Origin: Opitutaceae bacterium | Lineage (GTDB): Bacteria; Verrucomicrobiota; Verrucomicrobiia; Opitutales; Opitutaceae | DNA: 64,000 nt | Reading direction: 5' to 3' | Assembly: GCA_018402455.1 (NCBI GenBank) | Contig: JAGYIG010000005.1 | Location: 80,556 to 144,555, forward strand | Shown here: in pieces, positions 62,754 through 64,000 of the stretch | How positions within the stretch are numbered: the stretch's first letter is position 1 | Layout of the letters: each line of letters begins with the position of its first letter | Notes under the pieces: generated by a model | Databases searched by the model: none | Seen by the model: only the letters and a program-made list of their open reading frames with translations | What the model was told of the DNA's origin: nothing | Translations under genes and position numbers: made by a program

Positions 62754-64000
62754 ATGCCTTTTAAGAAACTCGGTCTCCATCCCAAGCTCGTCGAGGGCGT
62801 GCTTGCCATGGGTTACGGTGATCCCACGCCCATTCAACTGCGCGCCATTCCCCTCGTGCTCGCGGGTCGGGATCTCATCGGCTCCGCTCAAACCGGTACC
62901 GGAAAAACCGCCGCTTTCGCCCTGCCCGTGCTGCAGCGTCTGGCCCAGCCCGCCGCCAAAGGGCCCCGGGTGCTCGTGCTCGAGCCCACCCGCGAACTCG
63001 CCGCCCAGGTGGAAACCGCCTTCCGCGATTTGGGCCGGTTCACCAAATTCCGCGCGGCCGTCATCCACGGCGGCGTCGGCTACGGCCGCCAGCGCGAGGC
63101 CTTGCGCGATGGCACCGATGTGATCATCGCCACCGTGGGCCGCCTGATGGATTTTATTCAAGAGGGGGCCATAGACCTCCGTAACCTCGAGGTGCTCATC
63201 CTCGACGAGGTCGACCGCATGCTCGACATGGGCTTCATCCGCGATGTGAAACGCGTGGTCGAACTCTGTCCCAAGTCACGACAGACCCTTTTCTTCTCCG
63301 CCACCGTCCCCCCGGCCATCGAGGAAGTCGCCCGTTTCGCCCTGAAAAATCCCGAGCGGATCGTCATCGGGCGCACCCAATCGGTGAACGACTCGGTTAA
63401 ACACGCCATGTTCCCGGTCAGTTATGAGCAGAAATTCGAGCTGCTCATCGCCCTGCTGGAGCGGGAGGATTTCCAAAGCGTGATCATCTTTTCGCGCACC
63501 AAACACGGCGCCGATAAAATCGCCCGCAAGCTCAAGCAGGAGAACCACTCCGTCGCTGTGCTTCACGCCAACCGCTCGCAGGGTCAACGCACGACCGCGC
63601 TCGAGGGCTTTAAGAAGGGTCGCTACGAAATCATGGTCGCCACCGACATCGCTGCCCGGGGCATCGACGTCTCCGGCGTATCGCATGTGATTAACTACGA
63701 TGTGCCGGAAAACCCCGAGGACTACGTCCACCGCATCGGTCGCACCGGTCGGGCCATGGCCGTGGGCGATGCCTACATGCTGGCGATCCCCGACGAGGGC
63801 GGCGACGTGCACGACATCGAGCGTTTCATCGGCGCCCGCATCCCCCAACTCACCTTGGACGGCTTCGCCTACGAGAACGGCAGTCCCCCTAAAATTGACA
63901 CCAGCCGGCCCTTCAAAAACCCCCGCCGTTCGAAGGGCGGAGGGGGCGGCCAAGGCGGCGGTCGCTCCGGGGGGAACCGCCCGCCCCAGGGCCGCACGGG
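62754..64000 (+). CDS. DEAD-box RNA helicase, 3' end outside the window
   Basis: The gene starts at ATG 62754 (MPFKKLGLHPKLVEG) and has no stop before the window end. Motifs: Q motif TPIQLRAIPLVLAGRD, motif I AQTGTGKTAA, Ia PTRELAAQV, motif II DEVD in LILDEVDRMLDMGF, III SAT, V DIAARGIDV, VI HRIGRTGRA. It is a RhlE-like helicase with a Gly/Arg/Asn-rich C-terminal tail (RSKGGGGGQGGGRSGGN) that probably contacts RNA. It lacks the DbpA-like domain of its neighbour. The two divergent helicases share an 80-bp promoter region, so joint control, for example by cold, is possible. Confidence 0.92.
   Translation, partial: MPFKKLGLHPKLVEGVLAMGYGDPTPIQLRAIPLVLAGRDLIGSAQTGTGKTAAFALPVLQRLAQPAAKGPRVLVLEPTRELAAQVETAFRDLGRFTKFRAAVIHGGVGYGRQREALRDGTDVIIATVGRLMDFIQEGAIDLRNLEVLILDEVDRMLDMGFIRDVKRVVELCPKSRQTLFFSATVPPAIEEVARFALKNPERIVIGRTQSVNDSVKHAMFPVSYEQKFELLIALLEREDFQSVIIFSRTKHGADKIARKLKQENHSVAVLHANRSQGQRTTALEGFKKGRYEIMVATDIAARGIDVSGVSHVINYDVPENPEDYVHRIGRTGRAMAVGDAYMLAIPDEGGDVHDIERFIGARIPQLTLDGFAYENGSPPKIDTSRPFKNPRRSKGGGGGQGGGRSGGNRPPQGRT

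Overview
The window is a GC-rich bacterial chromosome segment with dense genes on both strands, weak Shine-Dalgarno signals and frequent twin-arginine-type signal peptides. A heparinase II/III-like lyase, a DUF5060 protein, a DUF1080-containing dehydrogenase fusion, GMC oxidoreductase plus gluconate-dehydrogenase subunit 3, three RND pumps and glycine-methylation betaine synthesis together suggest a marine or halotolerant member of Verrucomicrobiota, probably Opitutaceae-like. That placement is inferred from gene content; no rRNA or marker phylogeny is available here.

Layout. 0-6.5 kb: asparaginase-domain fragment, small membrane proteins, a frameshifted kup potassium transporter, a formylglycine-generating-enzyme-like protein and a SulP transporter. 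6.7-11.4 kb: a NUDIX hydrolase, RND adaptor and RND pump in one direction. 11.6-24.3 kb: a carbohydrate-related accessory block with an SSS symporter, transglutaminase-like protein, DegT aminotransferase, heparinase-like lyase, sugar isomerase, TetR regulator, acetyltransferase, metallo-beta-lactamase-fold hydrolase and a GMC/subunit-3 sugar dehydrogenase pair. Three promoters in this block carry the same 16-bp palindrome GTAACC-N4-GGTTAC, suggesting one regulon. 24.4-32.7 kb: a lipoprotein adaptor with two RND permeases, one carrying a large extra membrane-associated insertion. 32.9-47.2 kb: a hypothetical protein, an alkaline phosphatase remnant, the two-gene glycine betaine operon behind a hairpin-rich leader, malate dehydrogenase, a DUF5060 protein, DAHP synthase, a YgfZ-like protein, galactokinase, a cytochrome c/sugar dehydrogenase/DUF1080 fusion and an epimerase.

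47.2-52.3 kb is a disturbed zone: an IS5-like element with clear ends, a broken gene beside it, the intact GDP-fucose pair (gmd, fcl), then three consecutive decayed genes (a RibD/DHFR-domain gene, an unknown gene, cysH). 52.3-64 kb returns to housekeeping genes: valS, glnD, a GAF histidine kinase with a small membrane protein, an HNH endonuclease, and two divergent DEAD-box helicases, the second running off the end.

The least expected observations are the shared palindromic operator, a 56-bp palindromic element present twice in opposite orientation 35 kb apart, the structured leader of the betaine operon, the enlarged RND permease, and the localized decay of genes at 50.7-52.3 kb. No tRNA, rRNA or CRISPR array was seen.
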